64,000 nt of DNA from Allorhizobium ampelinum S4 (GTDB lineage: Bacteria; Pseudomonadota; Alphaproteobacteria; Rhizobiales; Rhizobiaceae): assembly GCF_000016285.1 (NCBI RefSeq), contig NC_011989.1, forward strand, positions 127,001-191,000, read 5' to 3'. Of the stretch, positions 28,168-39,991 are shown in pieces; the stretch's first letter is position 1; each line of letters opens with the position of its first letter. The position numbers and the translations under genes are program-made. A model generated the notes under the pieces. It was given only the letters and a program-made list of their open reading frames with translations. It did no database searches and was not told the DNA's origin.

Positions 28168-29784
28168 ATGGCAGTCAGTGCTAATCGGCTCGAGCTGTTG
28201 CAGATCGCGGATGCGGTCGCACGCGAAAAAGTCATCGACCGCGAAATCGTGCTTGCTGCGATGGCTGACGCCATCCAGAAGGCCGCGCGTTCGCGTTACG
28301 GTTCCGAGACCAATATTCGCGCCGACATCAACTCCAAGACCGGCGAGATTCGTCTGCAGCGCCTGCTCGAAGTGGTCGAAACCGTCGAGGATTACGGCAC
28401 CCAGATCGCACTCGAACTGGCGCGCGACCGCAATGTTGACGCCAAGCTCGGTGATTACATTGCCGATCCGCTGCCGCCGATGGATTTCGGTCGGATCGCC
28501 GCCCAGTCCGCCAAGCAGGTTATCGTGCAGAAAGTGCGCGAAGCCGAGCGTGATCGGCAGTTCGATGAGTTCAAGGATCGCGTCGGCGAAATCATCAACG
28601 GCACGGTCAAGCGCGTCGAATATGGCAATGTCATCGTCGATCTCGGTCGTGGCGAAGGCATTATCCGCCGCGATGAAATGATCCCGCGCGAAACCATGCG
28701 TTATGGTGACCGCGTTCGCGCCTATGTCTATGACGTGCGCCGCGAACAGCGTGGCCCGCAGATTTTCCTGTCGCGCACCCATCCGCAGTTCATGGTGAAA
28801 CTGTTCACCATGGAAGTGCCGGAAATTTACGACGGCGTCATCCAGATCAAGTCGGTGGCCCGTGACCCGGGTTCTCGCGCCAAGATCGCAGTGATTTCCA
28901 ACGACAGCTCGATCGATCCGGTCGGTGCTTGCGTCGGTATGCGCGGTTCGCGTGTTCAGGCCGTGGTTGGTGAATTGCAGGGCGAAAAGATCGATATCAT
29001 TCCGTGGTCGGCAGACCCGGCATCCTTCATCGTCAACGCGCTTCAACCGGCAGAAGTTGCCAAAGTGGTGCTGGACGAAGATGCCGAGCGCATCGAAGTG
29101 GTTGTTCCCGATGAGCAGCTGTCGCTGGCCATCGGCCGTCGCGGCCAGAATGTCCGCCTGGCGTCGCAGCTGACCGGCTGGGATATCGACATCATGACGG
29201 AAGCGGAAGAATCCGAGCGCCGCCAGAAGGAATTCAACGAGCGCACCAACCTGTTCATGGATGCGCTCGACGTCGATGAAATGGTTGGCCAGGTTCTGGC
29301 GTCGGAAGGCTTTGCCCAGGTTGAAGAGCTTGCCTATGTCGATCTGGAGGAAATCGCTTCCATCGATGGTTTTGACGGCGATACCGCAGAAGAAATCCAG
29401 ACCCGCGCCCGCGAATATCTCGAAAAGCTGGAAGCCGAACTTGATGCCAAGCGCAAGGCGCTCGGCGTGTCCGACGAGCTGCGCAGCATTGATGGCATGA
29501 CAACGCAAATGTTGGTTGCGCTCGGGGGAGACGGCATCAAGACGGTCGAGGATTTCGCCGGCTGCGCTGCTGACGACCTGATCGGCTGGAGTGAGCGTAA
29601 GGATGGCGAGACCAAGAAATTCGAGGGCCTGTTCTCGAAAATCGACATTTCTCGCACCGAAGCGGAACAGATGATCGTTCAGGCTCGCCTGGCGGCTGGC
29701 TGGATCACCGAAGCGGATATTGCCGCCGAGGCTGAGGCAGAAGTCGTCGAGGATGAGGCGCAAGAGGCTGAGCAGGGCTCGTGA
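28168..29784 (+). CDS. nusA: Transcription termination/antitermination protein NusA
   Basis: 538 residues. Order: N-terminal RNA-polymerase-binding domain (1-125 or so; starts [20 protein letters not shown]), S1 domain (about 130-200; [16 protein letters not shown]), two KH domains (about 205-345; [21 protein letters not shown] and [15 protein letters not shown]), then acidic repeats with helix-hairpin-helix character (about 365-510), and an acidic tail. NusA controls pausing, intrinsic termination and rRNA antitermination. Stop and next start overlap (TGATG). Confidence 0.98.
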   Translation: MAVSANRLELLQIADAVAREKVIDREIVLAAMADAIQKAARSRYGSETNIRADINSKTGEIRLQRLLEVVETVEDYGTQIALELARDRNVDAKLGDYIADPLPPMDFGRIAAQSAKQVIVQKVREAERDRQFDEFKDRVGEIINGTVKRVEYGNVIVDLGRGEGIIRRDEMIPRETMRYGDRVRAYVYDVRREQRGPQIFLSRTHPQFMVKLFTMEVPEIYDGVIQIKSVARDPGSRAKIAVISNDSSIDPVGACVGMRGSRVQAVVGELQGEKIDIIPWSADPASFIVNALQPAEVAKVVLDEDAERIEVVVPDEQLSLAIGRRGQNVRLASQLTGWDIDIMTEAEESERRQKEFNERTNLFMDALDVDEMVGQVLASEGFAQVEELAYVDLEEIASIDGFDGDTAEEIQTRAREYLEKLEAELDAKRKALGVSDELRSIDGMTTQMLVALGGDGIKTVEDFAGCAADDLIGWSERKDGETKKFEGLFSKIDISRTEAEQMIVQARLAAGWITEADIAAEAEAEVVEDEAQEAEQGS

Positions 29785-30479
29785 TGGCCTCCGATCCATC
29801 TTTGGAGGACGGGCGTCCGGCAAAGCCGGTGAAGGCGGTAAAGGACGGTCAGAACGACCGGACGTGCATCGTCACCCGCCAGCCGGGAACGCCAGATACA
29901 CTGATCCGGTTCGTGGCAGGCCCTGATGGGACGCTCGTGCCGGATCTGAAACGGGAATTGCCTGGCCGTGGCTGCTGGGTGTCTGTTTCCCGCGAGGCCG
30001 TGGACAAGGCTGTGGCGAAAAAGCTTTTCGCCCGTGCCTTGAAGATGGATGTCACCGTCGATCCCGAAATGGGAGCGCGTGTGGACAGGCTGCTTGTCCA
30101 GCAGCTGGCGGGAATGATGAACCTGGCGCGCAAGGCGGGCCAGTTTGTAACCGGGTCGGCCAAGGTCGATCTCGCGATCCGCAGCGGTGCCGCGCTCGGC
30201 GTGTTTCACGCCACCGATGCCGCCGCAGATGGCGTTCGAAAACTGGACCAGGCCCGCAAGGCCTGGCATCTCGGAATGGAAACGGACGAGGAAATTCCCT
30301 CTTATCGGCTCTTTTCCGAGGCGGAAATGCAAGAACTGATGGGCCAGAACGCTTTTATCCATGCCTGCGCGCTTGCAGGACAGGCGGGTGAAGGTGTAGT
30401 GAAGCGCGCAACTCTGCTTGAAACCTATCGTGGCCTTTCGCCGCGGATGGCGAGTAGCGCTGGCCGTAAACCACAATGA
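29784..30479 (+). CDS. RNA-binding protein: YlxR (DUF448) fused to L7Ae-like domain
   Basis: 231 residues from ATG 29784, overlapping the nusA stop by one base; GTG 29781 is an alternative. The YlxR domain (about 25-105) has RTCIVTRQ and GRGCWVSVSREAVDKAV; the L7Ae/L30e-like part (about 105-195) has LLVQQLAGMMNLARKAGQFVTG. The fusion is usual in alphaproteobacterial nusA-infB operons. YlxR proteins bind RNA or RNase P in some bacteria; the role here is likely in ribosome or RNA metabolism but not defined. A 103-bp gap precedes infB. Confidence 0.9.
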   Translation: MASDPSLEDGRPAKPVKAVKDGQNDRTCIVTRQPGTPDTLIRFVAGPDGTLVPDLKRELPGRGCWVSVSREAVDKAVAKKLFARALKMDVTVDPEMGARVDRLLVQQLAGMMNLARKAGQFVTGSAKVDLAIRSGAALGVFHATDAAADGVRKLDQARKAWHLGMETDEEIPSYRLFSEAEMQELMGQNAFIHACALAGQAGEGVVKRATLLETYRGLSPRMASSAGRKPQ

Positions 30480-30582
30480 CGCGGTCACCGGTGAAAACCG
30501 GCCTCCGTGGTGTAGGACAGTATGTGAACGGCGTGGTCTGATGCGGTAGTCATCCGGCCTCGCTCGAAGGAACGGGAACGGA

Positions 30583-33363
30583 ATGACCGACAGCAAAGAC
30601 GACAAGACACTCAGCGTTACGGGCAAGAAGACACTCACGCTCAAGCCGACGGGAGTGAACCAGGGTACCGTGCGCCAAGATATGGGTCGCGGTCGCACGA
30701 AGGCCGTTGTGGTCGAGACGCGCAAGCGCCGCCCGACCCGTCCTGAAGACGAACGCGCAGGCCAGCCGCAGGGCCGCGTTGGCGACGATGCACCGGCAAC
30801 GGCAGCTGCTGCCCCCGTGCAGACGCCAGCCCCAGTGCAGGCTCCGGCGCCAGTCGCCGCCGCACCGCAGGCACCGCGCCCAGCGGCTCCTGCGCAGCGC
30901 GTTCAACAGACAAATCAATACTCGCAGCAGCGCCATCCAGGCCAGCAGAACCGTCCGCAGGCGTCGAGCCAGCCGAGCCGCCAGCCTGACCGGCCGCGTG
31001 GCGCGGTACTGCACGATCTGTCCGCCAGCGAAATGGATGCGCGCCGCCGCGCTCTGGCCGAGGCCCAGGTCCGCGAAGTCGAGGACGCCAAGCGTCGCGC
31101 CGAGGAAGAGGTTCGCCGTCAGGCTGAAGAGGTCGAGCGTCAGCGTCTTGCCGCTTTGGAAGCCATTCGCCAGGCCGAAGAGGACAAGGCCCGAGCGCTT
31201 GAAGCCAAAAACGCCCCTGAGCCTGTTGCAGAGCCCGTCGCTCCGGTGGCAGAAACGCCACGCGCCGCCGATCCAGCGCCCCGTGCGCCATCGCCTGCTG
31301 GTGCAAAGCCGGCTGCCGGTGCACCCGCTCCGAGCTTCGTGCGCGGTCGCAAGCCTGAAGGTGAAGACGATGAAAATCGCGGCCCCGCCCGTGGTGGTCC
31401 GGTGCGCGGCAAGGTCGTGCGTCCTGAGCCCGCCAAGGTTCCGGCGCGCCCCAAAACCGAGGATGAGCGCCGCCGTGGCAAGCTGACCGTCACCACCGCC
31501 GCTGTCGATGAAGACGGCAATGCGCGTGGCCGTTCGCTGTCGGCCATGCGCCGTCGCCAGGAGAAATTCCGCCGCAGCCAGATGCAGGAACCGCGCGAAA
31601 AGGTCATGCGCGAAGTGGTTCTGCCGGAAACCATCACCATTCAGGAATTGTCGCAGCGCATGTCCGAACGGGCCGTCGATGTGATCAAGTACCTGATGAA
31701 GGAAGGTCAGATGATGAAGCCGGGCGACGTCATCGACGCCGATCTGGCCGAGTTGATCGCCACCGAATTCGGCCATACCGTCAAGCGCGTTTCCGAATCC
31801 GACGTTGAAGAAGGCATTTTCGACGTCAAGGACGACGCAGGCGAAATGGTGTCGCGTCCGCCGGTCGTCACCATCATGGGTCACGTCGACCACGGCAAGA
31901 CCTCGTTGCTCGACGCCATCCGCCAGACCAGCGTTGTTTCGGGTGAAGCCGGTGGCATTACCCAGCATATCGGCGCCTATCAGGTGGAGCAGAACGGCCA
32001 CAAGATCACCTTCATCGACACCCCCGGCCACGCCGCCTTTACGGCCATGCGTGCTCGTGGCGCTCAGGCGACCGACATTGCCATTCTGGTGGTTGCCGCC
32101 GATGACAGCGTCATGCCGCAGACGATCGAGTCGATCCACCACGCCAAAGCGGCCAATGTGCCGATCATCGTGGCGATCAACAAGATCGACAAGCATGAGG
32201 CCAACCCGGAAAAAGTGCGCCAGCAATTGCTCCAGCACGAGGTGTTCGTCGAATCCATGGGCGGTGAAGTGCTCGACGTCGAAGTGTCGGCGAAGAACAA
32301 GCTCAATCTCGACAAGCTGCTGGAAGCTGTGCTTCTTCAGGCCGAAATTCTCGACCTGAAGGCCGATCCAAGCCGGACTGCCGAAGGTCTGGTTATCGAA
32401 GCCCAGCTCGACCGCGGTCGTGGCTCCGTTGCCACTGTTCTGGTGCAGAAGGGTACGCTGCGTCCGGGGCAAATCATTGTGGCTGGCGATCAGTGGGGCC
32501 GCGTGCGCGCCCTCGTTAACGACAAGGGCGGTCACGTCAAGGAAGCAGGACCTGCCATGCCGGTCGAGGTTCTCGGCCTGTCGGGTACGCCTGCCGCCGG
32601 TGACAAGTTCGCCGTGGTTGAAAGCGAAGCCCGCGCCCGTGAAATCTCGGAATACCGTCAGCGTCTGGCCCGCGACAAGGCCGCTGCCCGCCAGTCCGGT
32701 CAGCGCGGTTCGCTCGAGCAGATGATGAGCAAGCTGCAGGATACCGGCTTCAAGGAATTCCCGCTGGTCATCAAGGCCGACGTTCAGGGTTCTGTCGAAG
32801 CGATCGTCGCAGCGCTCGACAAGCTGGGAACCGACGAAGTGCGGGCCAGGATCGTCCATTCGGGCGCCGGTGCCATCACGGAATCGGATATTTCGCTTGC
32901 CGAAGCATCCAACGCTGCGATCATCGGCTTCAACGTTCGTGCCAATGTTCAGGCGCGGGCCGCGTCTGAGCGTACCGGCACCGAAATCCGCTACTACAAC
33001 ATCATCTACGATCTGGTGGATGACGTGAAGGCAGCGATGTCGGGTCTGCTGTCGCCGGAACGCCGCGAAACCTTCCTCGGAAATGCCGAGATCCTCGAAG
33101 TGTTCAACATCACGAAAACGGGCAAGGTTGCCGGTTGCCGTGTTGTCGAGGGCAAGGTCGAGCGTGGCGCAGGTGTGCGTCTGGTGCGCGACAACGTCGT
33201 CATTCACGAAGGCAAGCTCAAGACGCTCAAGCGCTTCAAGGACGAAGTGGCAGATGTGCCGATGGGCCAGGAATGTGGCATGGCCTTCGAAAACTACGAA
33301 GACATCCGCGCTGGCGACACCATCGAGTGCTTCCGCGTCGAGCATATCACCCGTACGCTGTAA
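30583..33363 (+). CDS. infB: Translation initiation factor IF-2
   Basis: 926 residues. A long, low-complexity N-terminal region (about 1-330) rich in Ala, Pro, Gln, Arg and Glu includes a charged helical segment (about 150-210). Then comes the IF2_N domain ([10 protein letters not shown]...) and the GTPase domain with G1 GHVDHGKT (432-439), G3 DTPGH and G4 NKID. Domain II and the fMet-tRNA-binding C-terminal domains end [15 protein letters not shown]-2 places initiator tRNA on the 30S subunit and promotes subunit joining. A second in-frame start is common in the family; none is clearly marked by a ribosome site here. Confidence 0.98.
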   Translation: MTDSKDDKTLSVTGKKTLTLKPTGVNQGTVRQDMGRGRTKAVVVETRKRRPTRPEDERAGQPQGRVGDDAPATAAAAPVQTPAPVQAPAPVAAAPQAPRPAAPAQRVQQTNQYSQQRHPGQQNRPQASSQPSRQPDRPRGAVLHDLSASEMDARRRALAEAQVREVEDAKRRAEEEVRRQAEEVERQRLAALEAIRQAEEDKARALEAKNAPEPVAEPVAPVAETPRAADPAPRAPSPAGAKPAAGAPAPSFVRGRKPEGEDDENRGPARGGPVRGKVVRPEPAKVPARPKTEDERRRGKLTVTTAAVDEDGNARGRSLSAMRRRQEKFRRSQMQEPREKVMREVVLPETITIQELSQRMSERAVDVIKYLMKEGQMMKPGDVIDADLAELIATEFGHTVKRVSESDVEEGIFDVKDDAGEMVSRPPVVTIMGHVDHGKTSLLDAIRQTSVVSGEAGGITQHIGAYQVEQNGHKITFIDTPGHAAFTAMRARGAQATDIAILVVAADDSVMPQTIESIHHAKAANVPIIVAINKIDKHEANPEKVRQQLLQHEVFVESMGGEVLDVEVSAKNKLNLDKLLEAVLLQAEILDLKADPSRTAEGLVIEAQLDRGRGSVATVLVQKGTLRPGQIIVAGDQWGRVRALVNDKGGHVKEAGPAMPVEVLGLSGTPAAGDKFAVVESEARAREISEYRQRLARDKAAARQSGQRGSLEQMMSKLQDTGFKEFPLVIKADVQGSVEAIVAALDKLGTDEVRARIVHSGAGAITESDISLAEASNAAIIGFNVRANVQARAASERTGTEIRYYNIIYDLVDDVKAAMSGLLSPERRETFLGNAEILEVFNITKTGKVAGCRVVEGKVERGAGVRLVRDNVVIHEGKLKTLKRFKDEVADVPMGQECGMAFENYEDIRAGDTIECFRVEHITRTL

Positions 33364-33379
33364 TCAGCGGTTACCATCC

Positions 33380-33409
33380 AGAAAGGCCGCTTTTCGGAGC
33401 GGCCTTTCT
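33380..33409 (+). terminator. Hairpin after infB
   Basis: Perfect 12-bp arms (33380-33391, 33398-33409) with a 6-nt loop; the 3' side ends CCTTTCTGTT, so the U-tract is weak. It may be a partial terminator or a processing site between infB and rbfA. Confidence 0.6.
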
Positions 33410-33527
33410 GTTCACATACGTGAAAACGACAGCTGTTTGAGGCCCCTATCTTCTTGAGGAAGATGAGGTTCATCAGTCCCAGGGTTCGATCCCCACCCGC
33501 CTGTTTGAAGGCAAATGAGAAACGATA

Positions 33528-33941
33528 ATGAGCAAACCAACAAATTCCGCGCCATCGCAGCGCATGCTGCGCGTTGGCGAACAGGTCCGCGCCGCCATTA
33601 CCCAGGTCTTGCAACGCGGTGAAGTGCGTGACGACCTGATTGAGAAGACCGTCATTTCGATTTCCGAAGTGCGGATGTCGACCGATTTGAAGGTCGCTAC
33701 CGCCTATGTCTCGCCGCTCGGTGTCAGCGACCATGACACGGTGATCGCTGCATTGAACCGCCACGCGAAGTATATTCGCGGCCGGATCGGCGGCCAGCTA
33801 CGGCAGATGAAATATATGCCGGAAGTGCGGTTCCGCGACGATACCAGCTTCGACAATTATCAGAAGATCGATGCGCTGCTGCGCTCGCCGGAAGTGGCGC
33901 GCGATCTGGGGCCAGACGAAGACAAGCAAGAAGACGAATAA
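33528..33941 (+). CDS. rbfA: Ribosome-binding factor A
   Basis: 137 residues; KH-like fold with [17 protein letters not shown], the V(S/Y)VSPLG-type strand ([10 protein letters not shown]) and the conserved RYMPEVRF-like [11 protein letters not shown]. RbfA assists maturation of the 16S 5' end and central pseudoknot on the 30S subunit. truB begins 4 bp after its stop, so the two are surely co-transcribed. Confidence 0.96.
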   Translation: MSKPTNSAPSQRMLRVGEQVRAAITQVLQRGEVRDDLIEKTVISISEVRMSTDLKVATAYVSPLGVSDHDTVIAALNRHAKYIRGRIGGQLRQMKYMPEVRFRDDTSFDNYQKIDALLRSPEVARDLGPDEDKQEDE

Positions 33942-33945
33942 GACG

Positions 33946-34875
33946 ATGTCCAAACCCAGAAAACCCAAGGGCCGTCCGGTTTCCGGCTGGCTGATCCTCG
34001 ACAAGCCGGTGGATTACGGCTCGACCGAGGCCGTCGGCAAGATCAAGTGGCTGTTCAATGCCCAGAAAGCTGGTCACGCCGGAACGCTTGATCCGTTGGC
34101 CTCCGGCATGTTGCCGATTGCGCTGGGCGATGCCACCAAGACGGTTCCCTACGTCATGGATGGCCGCAAGATCTACGAATTTACCGTCACCTGGGGCGAA
34201 GAACGCTCCACCGACGATCTTGAAGGTGAGGCAACCCAAACCTCCGACCAGCGCCCGACCGAAGAACAGATCCGCGCTTTGCTGCCGGATTATACCGGTG
34301 TGATCAACCAGATCCCCCCGCAGTTTTCGGCCATCAAGATTGCCGGGGAGCGCGCTTATGATCTGGCCCGCGAAGGCGAGGTGGTTGATATTCCCTCCCG
34401 CGAGGTGGAAATTCATCGGTTGACCCTGTTGAGGGCCGACCATGATTGCGCTGATTTCGAAGTTGAATGCGGCAAGGGCACCTATGTGCGCTCGCTGGCG
34501 CGTGATATGGGCCGGGATCTTGGCTGCTACGGCCATATTTCGGAGTTGCGACGCTCCTTCGTCGCGCCGTTTGCCGAAGACATGATGGTGCCGCTCGAAG
34601 ATCTGGTGGAGCTGGAAAAGATCGAGGATCGTGACGAGCGGCTGGCAGCCCTCGATGCTTTCCTGTTCGATACCGGCGAGGCGCTGATGGCGCTGCCGCA
34701 GATCCGGATCAGCGACGATCAGGCCCATCGGTTGCGGATGGGCAATCCGATTATCCTGCGGGGCCGGGATGCGCCGGTAGCCGAACCGGAAGCAGTGGCA
34801 CTGGCCGGTGGCAAGCTGGTGGCGATCGGCGAGATCGGCGAGGGCGAGTTTCGCCCGAAGCGGGTTTTCGCCTGA
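33946..34875 (+). CDS. truB: tRNA pseudouridine(55) synthase TruB
   Basis: 309 residues from ATG 33946 ([11 protein letters not shown]); a longer frame would overlap rbfA. Motif [18 protein letters not shown] carries the catalytic Asp (D49); [29 protein letters not shown] and the [17 protein letters not shown] signature follow, with a small C-terminal PUA-like part. It isomerises U55 in the T-loop of tRNAs. A hairpin at 34882-34911 lies just after the stop. Confidence 0.97.
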   Translation: MSKPRKPKGRPVSGWLILDKPVDYGSTEAVGKIKWLFNAQKAGHAGTLDPLASGMLPIALGDATKTVPYVMDGRKIYEFTVTWGEERSTDDLEGEATQTSDQRPTEEQIRALLPDYTGVINQIPPQFSAIKIAGERAYDLAREGEVVDIPSREVEIHRLTLLRADHDCADFEVECGKGTYVRSLARDMGRDLGCYGHISELRRSFVAPFAEDMMVPLEDLVELEKIEDRDERLAALDAFLFDTGEALMALPQIRISDDQAHRLRMGNPIILRGRDAPVAEPEAVALAGGKLVAIGEIGEGEFRPKRVFA

Positions 34876-35079
34876 AATTCAGCTTTTCCGTTCGTCGTTG
34901 GACGGGAAAGCCCCATGCTTGCGGCGCGGTCAGGTGGCTGAGCGCGCCTCTTCCCTTGGCTGCGGGAATAGTATATAGGCGGCCCCAGCATTGCAGAACT
35001 ATGCGTGCATTCATGGCCTCCGCTGGACGACATCCCGGCCGCAGGCGTCCGAATCCTCCCTTTTAAGAAAGGACATACG

Positions 35080-35349
35080 ATGTCGATTACCGCAGAGCGC
35101 AAGTCAGCCCTCATCAAGGAATACGCAACCAACGAAGGCGACACTGGTTCGCCGGAAGTCCAGGTCGCTATCCTGACCGAGCGGATCACCAACCTGACCG
35201 AGCACTTCAAGGGCCACAAGAAGGACAACCACTCTCGTCGTGGCCTTCTGACGCTGGTATCCACCCGCCGTTCGCTTCTTGATTATCTGAAGAAGAAGGA
35301 CGAAGGCCGTTACAGCAAGCTGATTGCGAGCCTCGGCATTCGCCGCTAA
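35080..35349 (+). CDS. rpsO: 30S ribosomal protein S15
   Basis: 89 residues, the standard length. ATG 35080 follows AAGAAAGGA. It contains the family core [17 protein letters not shown] and [12 protein letters not shown], ending LGIRR. Binds 16S helices 20-22 early in 30S assembly. It sits between truB and pnp as in most proteobacteria, and a strong hairpin follows it. Confidence 0.98.
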   Translation: MSITAERKSALIKEYATNEGDTGSPEVQVAILTERITNLTEHFKGHKKDNHSRRGLLTLVSTRRSLLDYLKKKDEGRYSKLIASLGIRR

Positions 35350-35356
35350 AGACTGG

Positions 35357-35396
35357 ACCGGCGGGCTTCCGATAAGGAAGGACCCGCCGGTACTTT
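35357..35396 (+). terminator. Hairpin/terminator after rpsO
   Basis: Outer 9-bp arms (35357-35365, 35383-35391), an inner 5-bp stem (35366-35370, 35376-35380) with a 2-nt bulge, then a U-rich stretch. In other proteobacteria this interval holds the rpsO terminator and RNase processing sites that govern pnp expression. Confidence 0.8.
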
Positions 35397-35772
35397 TTCC
35401 GGGGCGCTGAAAAGGCTCCGGCTTGAAAGGTTTGCGCGGCAATATTGCCCGCTGACAGACTGAATGAAACCTGGGTCATATGGATCCGGGAAAATCCATG
35501 CGATGCATGGAGATGTTGCAACTTGCCAGGGGCTTTGAAAAGCGCAAGGCGTTGCAAAACAGGCAGTCCGGATGGGCCGGTACTGCCGACGACAACCGAT
35601 GGCCTGTCATGGGGCAGGATTGTTGGACGCTTCCGCCGAAAGGCGCCGGACGGTCCGCATGGATCGATAGAAGCCTCCCACTGTCTTGCCCGTGATGGTT
35701 CAGCACGATGCGTCTGACTGCGGCTTTGATGTCTTTGGCAGAAAAGCCGCCAGCGCATATGAAGGACAAGAT
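35397..35772 (+). other. pnp 5' leader region
   Basis: No gene seen in the 376 bp between the rpsO terminator and pnp. In enterobacteria the pnp leader folds into RNase III-cleaved stems through which PNPase controls its own synthesis; whether the same holds here cannot be told by eye. Confidence 0.4.
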
Positions 35773-37917
35773 ATGTTTAATGTTCACAGCGTTGAAATCG
35801 AGTGGGCCGGCCGGCCGCTGAAGCTGGAAACCGGCAAGATCGCCCGTCAGGCTGACGGCGCCGTTCTCGCCAGCTACGGCGAGACCGTTGTTCTGGCCAC
35901 CGTCGTTTCCGCCAAGTCGCCGAAGCCGGGTCAGGATTTCTTCCCGCTCACCGTCAACTATCAGGAAAAGACCTATGCCGCCGGTAAGATCCCGGGTGGC
36001 TATTTCAAGCGCGAAGGCCGTCCGAGCGAAAAGGAAACCCTGGTTTCCCGCCTGATCGACCGCCCGATCCGCCCACTTTTCCCGGAAGGTTACAAGAACG
36101 ACACCCAGGTCGTCGTGACCGTTATTCAGCACGACCTTGAAAACGATCCGGACGTTCTGTCGATGGTTGCCGCTTCGGCTGCCCTGACACTGTCTGGCGT
36201 ACCGTTCATGGGCCCGGTCGGCGGTGCGCGCGTTGGCTATATCAATGGCGAATACGTTCTCAACCCGCATCTCGACGAGATGGATGAATCCGTTCTCGAC
36301 CTCGTGGTTGCCGGTACGCAGGATGCCGTCCTGATGGTTGAATCCGAAGCCAAGGAACTGAACGAAGACGTCATGCTCGGCGCCGTGATGTTCGGTCACC
36401 GTGGCTTCCAGCCGGTCATCGACGCGATCATCAAGCTCGCCGAAGTGGCTGCCAAGGAGCCGCGCGAATTCGAACCGGAAGATCATTCCGCTCTCGAAGC
36501 CGAAATGCTCTCGATTGCCGAAGCCGAACTGCGCGACGCCTACAAGATCACCCAGAAGGCTGATCGTTATACGGCCGTCGATGCCGTAAAGGCCAAGGTC
36601 AAGGCACACTTCTTTCCAGAGGGTGCAGAGCCTAAATACACCAACGAAGTGATCGGCGCGGTCTTCAAGCACCTGCAAGCCAAGATCGTTCGCTGGAACA
36701 TTCTCGACACCAAGAGCCGTATCGATGGCCGTGACCTCGAAACGGTTCGTGCGATTGTCTCCGAAGTCGGCATCCTGCCGCGTACGCACGGTTCGGCGCT
36801 GTTTACCCGTGGCGAAACCCAGGCGATCGTGGTTGCCACGCTCGGCACTGGCGAAGATGAGCAGTATGTTGACAGCCTGACGGGCATGTACAAGGAACGT
36901 TTCCTTCTGCATTACAACTTCCCTCCTTATTCGGTTGGTGAAACTGGCCGCATGGGCTCCCCGGGCCGCCGCGAAATCGGCCATGGCAAGCTGGCATGGC
37001 GCGCCATTCGCCCGATGCTGCCTTCGCCTGAACAGTTCCCCTACACGCTGCGCGTCGTCTCCGAGATCACCGAATCGAACGGCTCGTCCTCGATGGCAAC
37101 GGTTTGCGGCACCTCGCTGGCGCTGATGGATGCGGGCGTTCCGCTGGCCAAGCCGGTTGCTGGTATCGCCATGGGCCTGATCCTGGAAGGCGAGCGTTTT
37201 GCTGTTCTCTCCGACATTCTCGGCGATGAAGATCATCTCGGCGATATGGACTTCAAGGTGGCTGGTACGGAAGCCGGTATCACCTCGTTGCAGATGGACA
37301 TCAAGATCGCCGGTATTACCGAAGAGATCATGAAGGTTGCCCTGGCGCAGGCCCAGAACGGCCGCAAGCACATTCTCGGCGAAATGGCCAATGCCATCAC
37401 CGAAGGTCGCTCGCAGCTCGGCGAATTCGCACCGCGCATCGAAGTCATGACCATCCCGGTCGATAAGATCCGTGAAGTCATCGGTTCCGGTGGTAAGGTT
37501 ATCCGCGAAATCGTCGAAAAAACCGGCGCCAAGATCAACATCGAAGACGATGGTACGATCAAGATCGCCTCTGCTTCCGGTAAGGAAATCGAAGCCGCCC
37601 GCAAGTGGATTCACTCGATCGTTGCTGAGCCTGAAATCGGCGTTGTCTATGAAGGCACGGTCGTCAAGACCGCTGACTTCGGCGCTTTCGTCAATTTCTT
37701 CGGTTCGCGAGACGGTCTCGTCCACATCAGCCAGCTGGCTGTAGACCGTGTTGCCAAGACCCAGGATGTGGTCAAGGAAGGCGACAAGGTTTGGGTCAAG
37801 CTGATGGGCTTTGACGAGCGCGGCAAGGTTCGCCTGTCCATGAAGGTTGTCGATCAGGCAACCGGCAAGGAAATCGTCGGCGACAAGAAGGCCGAAGGCG
37901 ACGCTGCCGCTGAATAA
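35773..37917 (+). CDS. pnp: Polyribonucleotide nucleotidyltransferase (PNPase)
   Basis: 714 residues from ATG 35773, after GAAGGACAAG. Two RNase PH domains are joined by a helical linker ([25 protein letters not shown] signature near 80; [20 protein letters not shown] and [16 protein letters not shown] in the second), then KH ([11 protein letters not shown]) and S1 ([17 protein letters not shown]) domains. It degrades RNA 3' to 5' using phosphate and is a degradosome partner. Longer in-frame starts lack a ribosome site. Confidence 0.98.
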   Translation: MFNVHSVEIEWAGRPLKLETGKIARQADGAVLASYGETVVLATVVSAKSPKPGQDFFPLTVNYQEKTYAAGKIPGGYFKREGRPSEKETLVSRLIDRPIRPLFPEGYKNDTQVVVTVIQHDLENDPDVLSMVAASAALTLSGVPFMGPVGGARVGYINGEYVLNPHLDEMDESVLDLVVAGTQDAVLMVESEAKELNEDVMLGAVMFGHRGFQPVIDAIIKLAEVAAKEPREFEPEDHSALEAEMLSIAEAELRDAYKITQKADRYTAVDAVKAKVKAHFFPEGAEPKYTNEVIGAVFKHLQAKIVRWNILDTKSRIDGRDLETVRAIVSEVGILPRTHGSALFTRGETQAIVVATLGTGEDEQYVDSLTGMYKERFLLHYNFPPYSVGETGRMGSPGRREIGHGKLAWRAIRPMLPSPEQFPYTLRVVSEITESNGSSSMATVCGTSLALMDAGVPLAKPVAGIAMGLILEGERFAVLSDILGDEDHLGDMDFKVAGTEAGITSLQMDIKIAGITEEIMKVALAQAQNGRKHILGEMANAITEGRSQLGEFAPRIEVMTIPVDKIREVIGSGGKVIREIVEKTGAKINIEDDGTIKIASASGKEIEAARKWIHSIVAEPEIGVVYEGTVVKTADFGAFVNFFGSRDGLVHISQLAVDRVAKTQDVVKEGDKVWVKLMGFDERGKVRLSMKVVDQATGKEIVGDKKAEGDAAAE

Positions 37918-37936
37918 GCGGGGTTGATCCTATGAC

Positions 37937-37967
37937 AAGGCGCGGGAGATTTTCCGCGCCTTTTTTT
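37937..37967 (+). terminator. Rho-independent terminator of pnp
   Basis: 9-bp arms (37937-37945, 37954-37962), an 8-nt loop and a run of seven T (37961-37967); closes the rimP-pnp gene block. Confidence 0.88.
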
Positions 37968-38090
37968 ATCCGGGAGTTTGTCAGGGAAACGTGAAAACCG
38001 GTTCTCTCAAGGCAAACGAAAACAAGAGAAAATAGAGACTGTCTGTTTCGCCATGAAACCGACAGAGTCTAATCACGAGATTGCCGAGCC

Positions 38091-39107
38091 ATGAGCCGCG
38101 AAACACTGAAGACCATTTTTCATCCCTTTGTCACCGAAGCTGTAGCTCTTCCAGGCGAAGACGAACGCTTCCTGTTTCTCGGTGCTGAGGCCGGTTTCGT
38201 GAAGCCGGAAGGCTTTGGTGCCGAATTGACGGTGGTCCAAAGTTTCCGCCCCGATTTTCGCCGCCTGGAGGCAGCCCGTCAAACGCCGGTTGCTGTTGTG
38301 ACAGGTGAGGATTATAACGGCGCGCTGGTTTTGGCTGGCAAGCACAAGGGTCTCAACGAAAACCGTGTTGCCGAAGCGCTGGCGCGTGTCCGGGCCGGTG
38401 GCGTTATCATTGTGGCCGGTGCCAAAGAAGACGGGATTCAGCCGCTGCGCAAGCAGATCGATCGCCTTGGCCTTGAGCCGCAATCGCTGCCAAAATATCA
38501 CGGCATTGCCGTGTGGTTCACCGTGCCGGAGGATAAGGCTGCGGCGATTGCCGCGCTCGCTTCCAAGCCGGTCATGGTCGAGGGCCGGTTTGAAACCTAT
38601 GCCGGGCAGTTTTCTCATATGCATGCCGATCCCGGTTCTGAACTGCTGGTCAGCCGGTTGCCGGACGATTTCGATGGCAATGCCGCCGATTTCGGCGCTG
38701 GTTGGGGCTATCTGTCGGTGATGCTGGCCGAGAAGGCACGGCGCACCAACCGCATCGACCTATTCGAGGCCAATTACGACGCGCTGGAACAGGCCAAGAA
38801 AAACCTGGCCCGTAACTGCCCTCATCTGACGGCACGGTTCTTCTGGCAGGATCTGGGTACTGAATCGCCCAAGGAAAAATACGATTTGGTCATCATGAAT
38901 CCTCCTTTCCATGAGGGTCATGCGACGGAGCCATCGATTGGCGAGGCAATGATCAAAGCGGCGGCGGATGCTTTGCGCGGTGGCGGAGATCTGCTGATGG
39001 TGGCCAATCGTGGTCTTGCCTATGAGCCAGTTCTGGCCGCCAATTTTCGTCAGCATGGCGAGACCTGCCGCAATGCACGCTACAAGGTGCTGTGGGCGAA
39101 GAAATAA
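38091..39107 (+). CDS. Class I SAM-dependent methyltransferase, RsmC/RlmG-like
   Basis: 338 residues. Two-domain layout of RsmC: a degenerate N-terminal methyltransferase-like half and a catalytic C-terminal half with the SAM site DFGAGWGYLSVMLAEK (about 201-216) and the amino-methyltransferase motif NPPF (about 263-266). RsmC makes m2G1207 in 16S rRNA and RlmG acts on 23S; the sequence alone does not say which. It converges with fabI across a bidirectional terminator. Confidence 0.85.
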   Translation: MSRETLKTIFHPFVTEAVALPGEDERFLFLGAEAGFVKPEGFGAELTVVQSFRPDFRRLEAARQTPVAVVTGEDYNGALVLAGKHKGLNENRVAEALARVRAGGVIIVAGAKEDGIQPLRKQIDRLGLEPQSLPKYHGIAVWFTVPEDKAAAIAALASKPVMVEGRFETYAGQFSHMHADPGSELLVSRLPDDFDGNAADFGAGWGYLSVMLAEKARRTNRIDLFEANYDALEQAKKNLARNCPHLTARFFWQDLGTESPKEKYDLVIMNPPFHEGHATEPSIGEAMIKAAADALRGGGDLLMVANRGLAYEPVLAANFRQHGETCRNARYKVLWAKK

Positions 39108-39120
39108 GCCGAACGATTAC

Positions 39121-39156
39121 AAAAAAGGCGCCGGGAGAGATCCTGGCGCCTTTTTT
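39121..39156. terminator. Bidirectional terminator between rsmC-like gene and fabI
   Basis: 16-bp arms (39121-39136, 39141-39156, one G-T pair) with a 4-nt loop, flanked by six A on the left and six T on the right, so it works for both strands. Confidence 0.9.
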
Positions 39157-39175
39157 GTTCAATAGTCATTATACT

Positions 39176-39991
39176 CTATTCAGCGTCGTTGCTGCGCAGC
39201 ACGCCCAGAGCTGGCAGTGACGTGATATTATAGCCACCATCGACGTAATGGATTTCGCCCGTCACACATCTGGACAGATCCGACAGCAGATAGAGAGCCG
39301 ACCCGCCGATATCCTCGATGGTGGGTGTGCGGCGCAGCGGCGCATTCTTCTGGTTCCAGCTGAAGATGGCCCTTGCATCGGAAATGCCTGCACCGGCAAG
39401 CGTGCGGACCGGGCCAGCCGAAAGGGCGTTGACGCGAATGCCGCGCGGGCCATAATCGCTGGCCAGATAGCGCATGGAGGATTCCAGCGCCGCCTTGGCA
39501 ACGCCCATAACGTTGTAATTGGGAATGACCCGCGTGGAGCCGCCATAGGTGAGCGTCAGCAGCGATCCGCCGTCTGGCATAAGGTCGGCTGCACGCCGGG
39601 CGATTTCCGTGAAGGAGAAGCAGGAGATCACCATGGTGCGGGTGAAATTTTCCCTCGATGTGTCGGCATAGAGGCCTTTCAGCTCGTTCTTGTCGGAAAA
39701 GCCGATGGCATGCACGACAAAATCAAGCTTGCCCCAGCGCTCTTTAAGCGCGGCGAAGGTCGCATCAACAGAGGCAAGGTCCTCGACATCACACGGCAGA
39801 ACAAAATCCGAGCCGAGCTGGGCGGCTAGCGGCTTGACGCGCTTGCCAAGCGCTTCGCCCTGATAGGTGAAGGCCAGTTCGGCACCAGCGGAGGCGAGAG
39901 CCTGGGAAATGCCCCAGGCAATCGAGTGATTGTTCGCAACGCCCATGATGAGCCCGCGTTTACCTTGCATGGAAGCGATCATCGCTGTCAT
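39176..39991 (-). CDS. fabI: Enoyl-[acyl-carrier-protein] reductase (NADH) FabI
   Basis: 271 residues. Short-chain-dehydrogenase fold with the FabI form of the nucleotide motif ([11 protein letters not shown], 17-27), catalytic Y159-x6-K166 (YNVMGVAK) and [13 protein letters not shown]. It reduces the trans-2 double bond of enoyl-ACP, the last step of each fatty acid elongation cycle, and is the target of triclosan-type inhibitors. Its start overlaps the fabB stop (ATGA). Confidence 0.95.
   Translation of the reverse strand: MTAMIASMQGKRGLIMGVANNHSIAWGISQALASAGAELAFTYQGEALGKRVKPLAAQLGSDFVLPCDVEDLASVDATFAALKERWGKLDFVVHAIGFSDKNELKGLYADTSRENFTRTMVISCFSFTEIARRAADLMPDGGSLLTLTYGGSTRVIPNYNVMGVAKAALESSMRYLASDYGPRGIRVNALSAGPVRTLAGAGISDARAIFSWNQKNAPLRRTPTIEDIGGSALYLLSDLSRCVTGEIHYVDGGYNITSLPALGVLRSNDAE

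Noticed and set aside
30550..33345. 931-codon open frame antisense to infB, with similar long frames antisense to xseA (729-2177), nusA (27979-29823), pnp (35476-37725) and rpsA (47551-49005)
   Set aside because: All mirror the codon periodicity of highly expressed GC-rich genes on the other strand. None has a recognisable family, and the opposite frames encode well-known proteins.
33460..33510. Sequence GGGTTCGATCCCCACC like a tRNA T-arm before rbfA
   Set aside because: No acceptor pairing, D-arm or anticodon arm could be built around it. Possibly a remnant, but unsupported.
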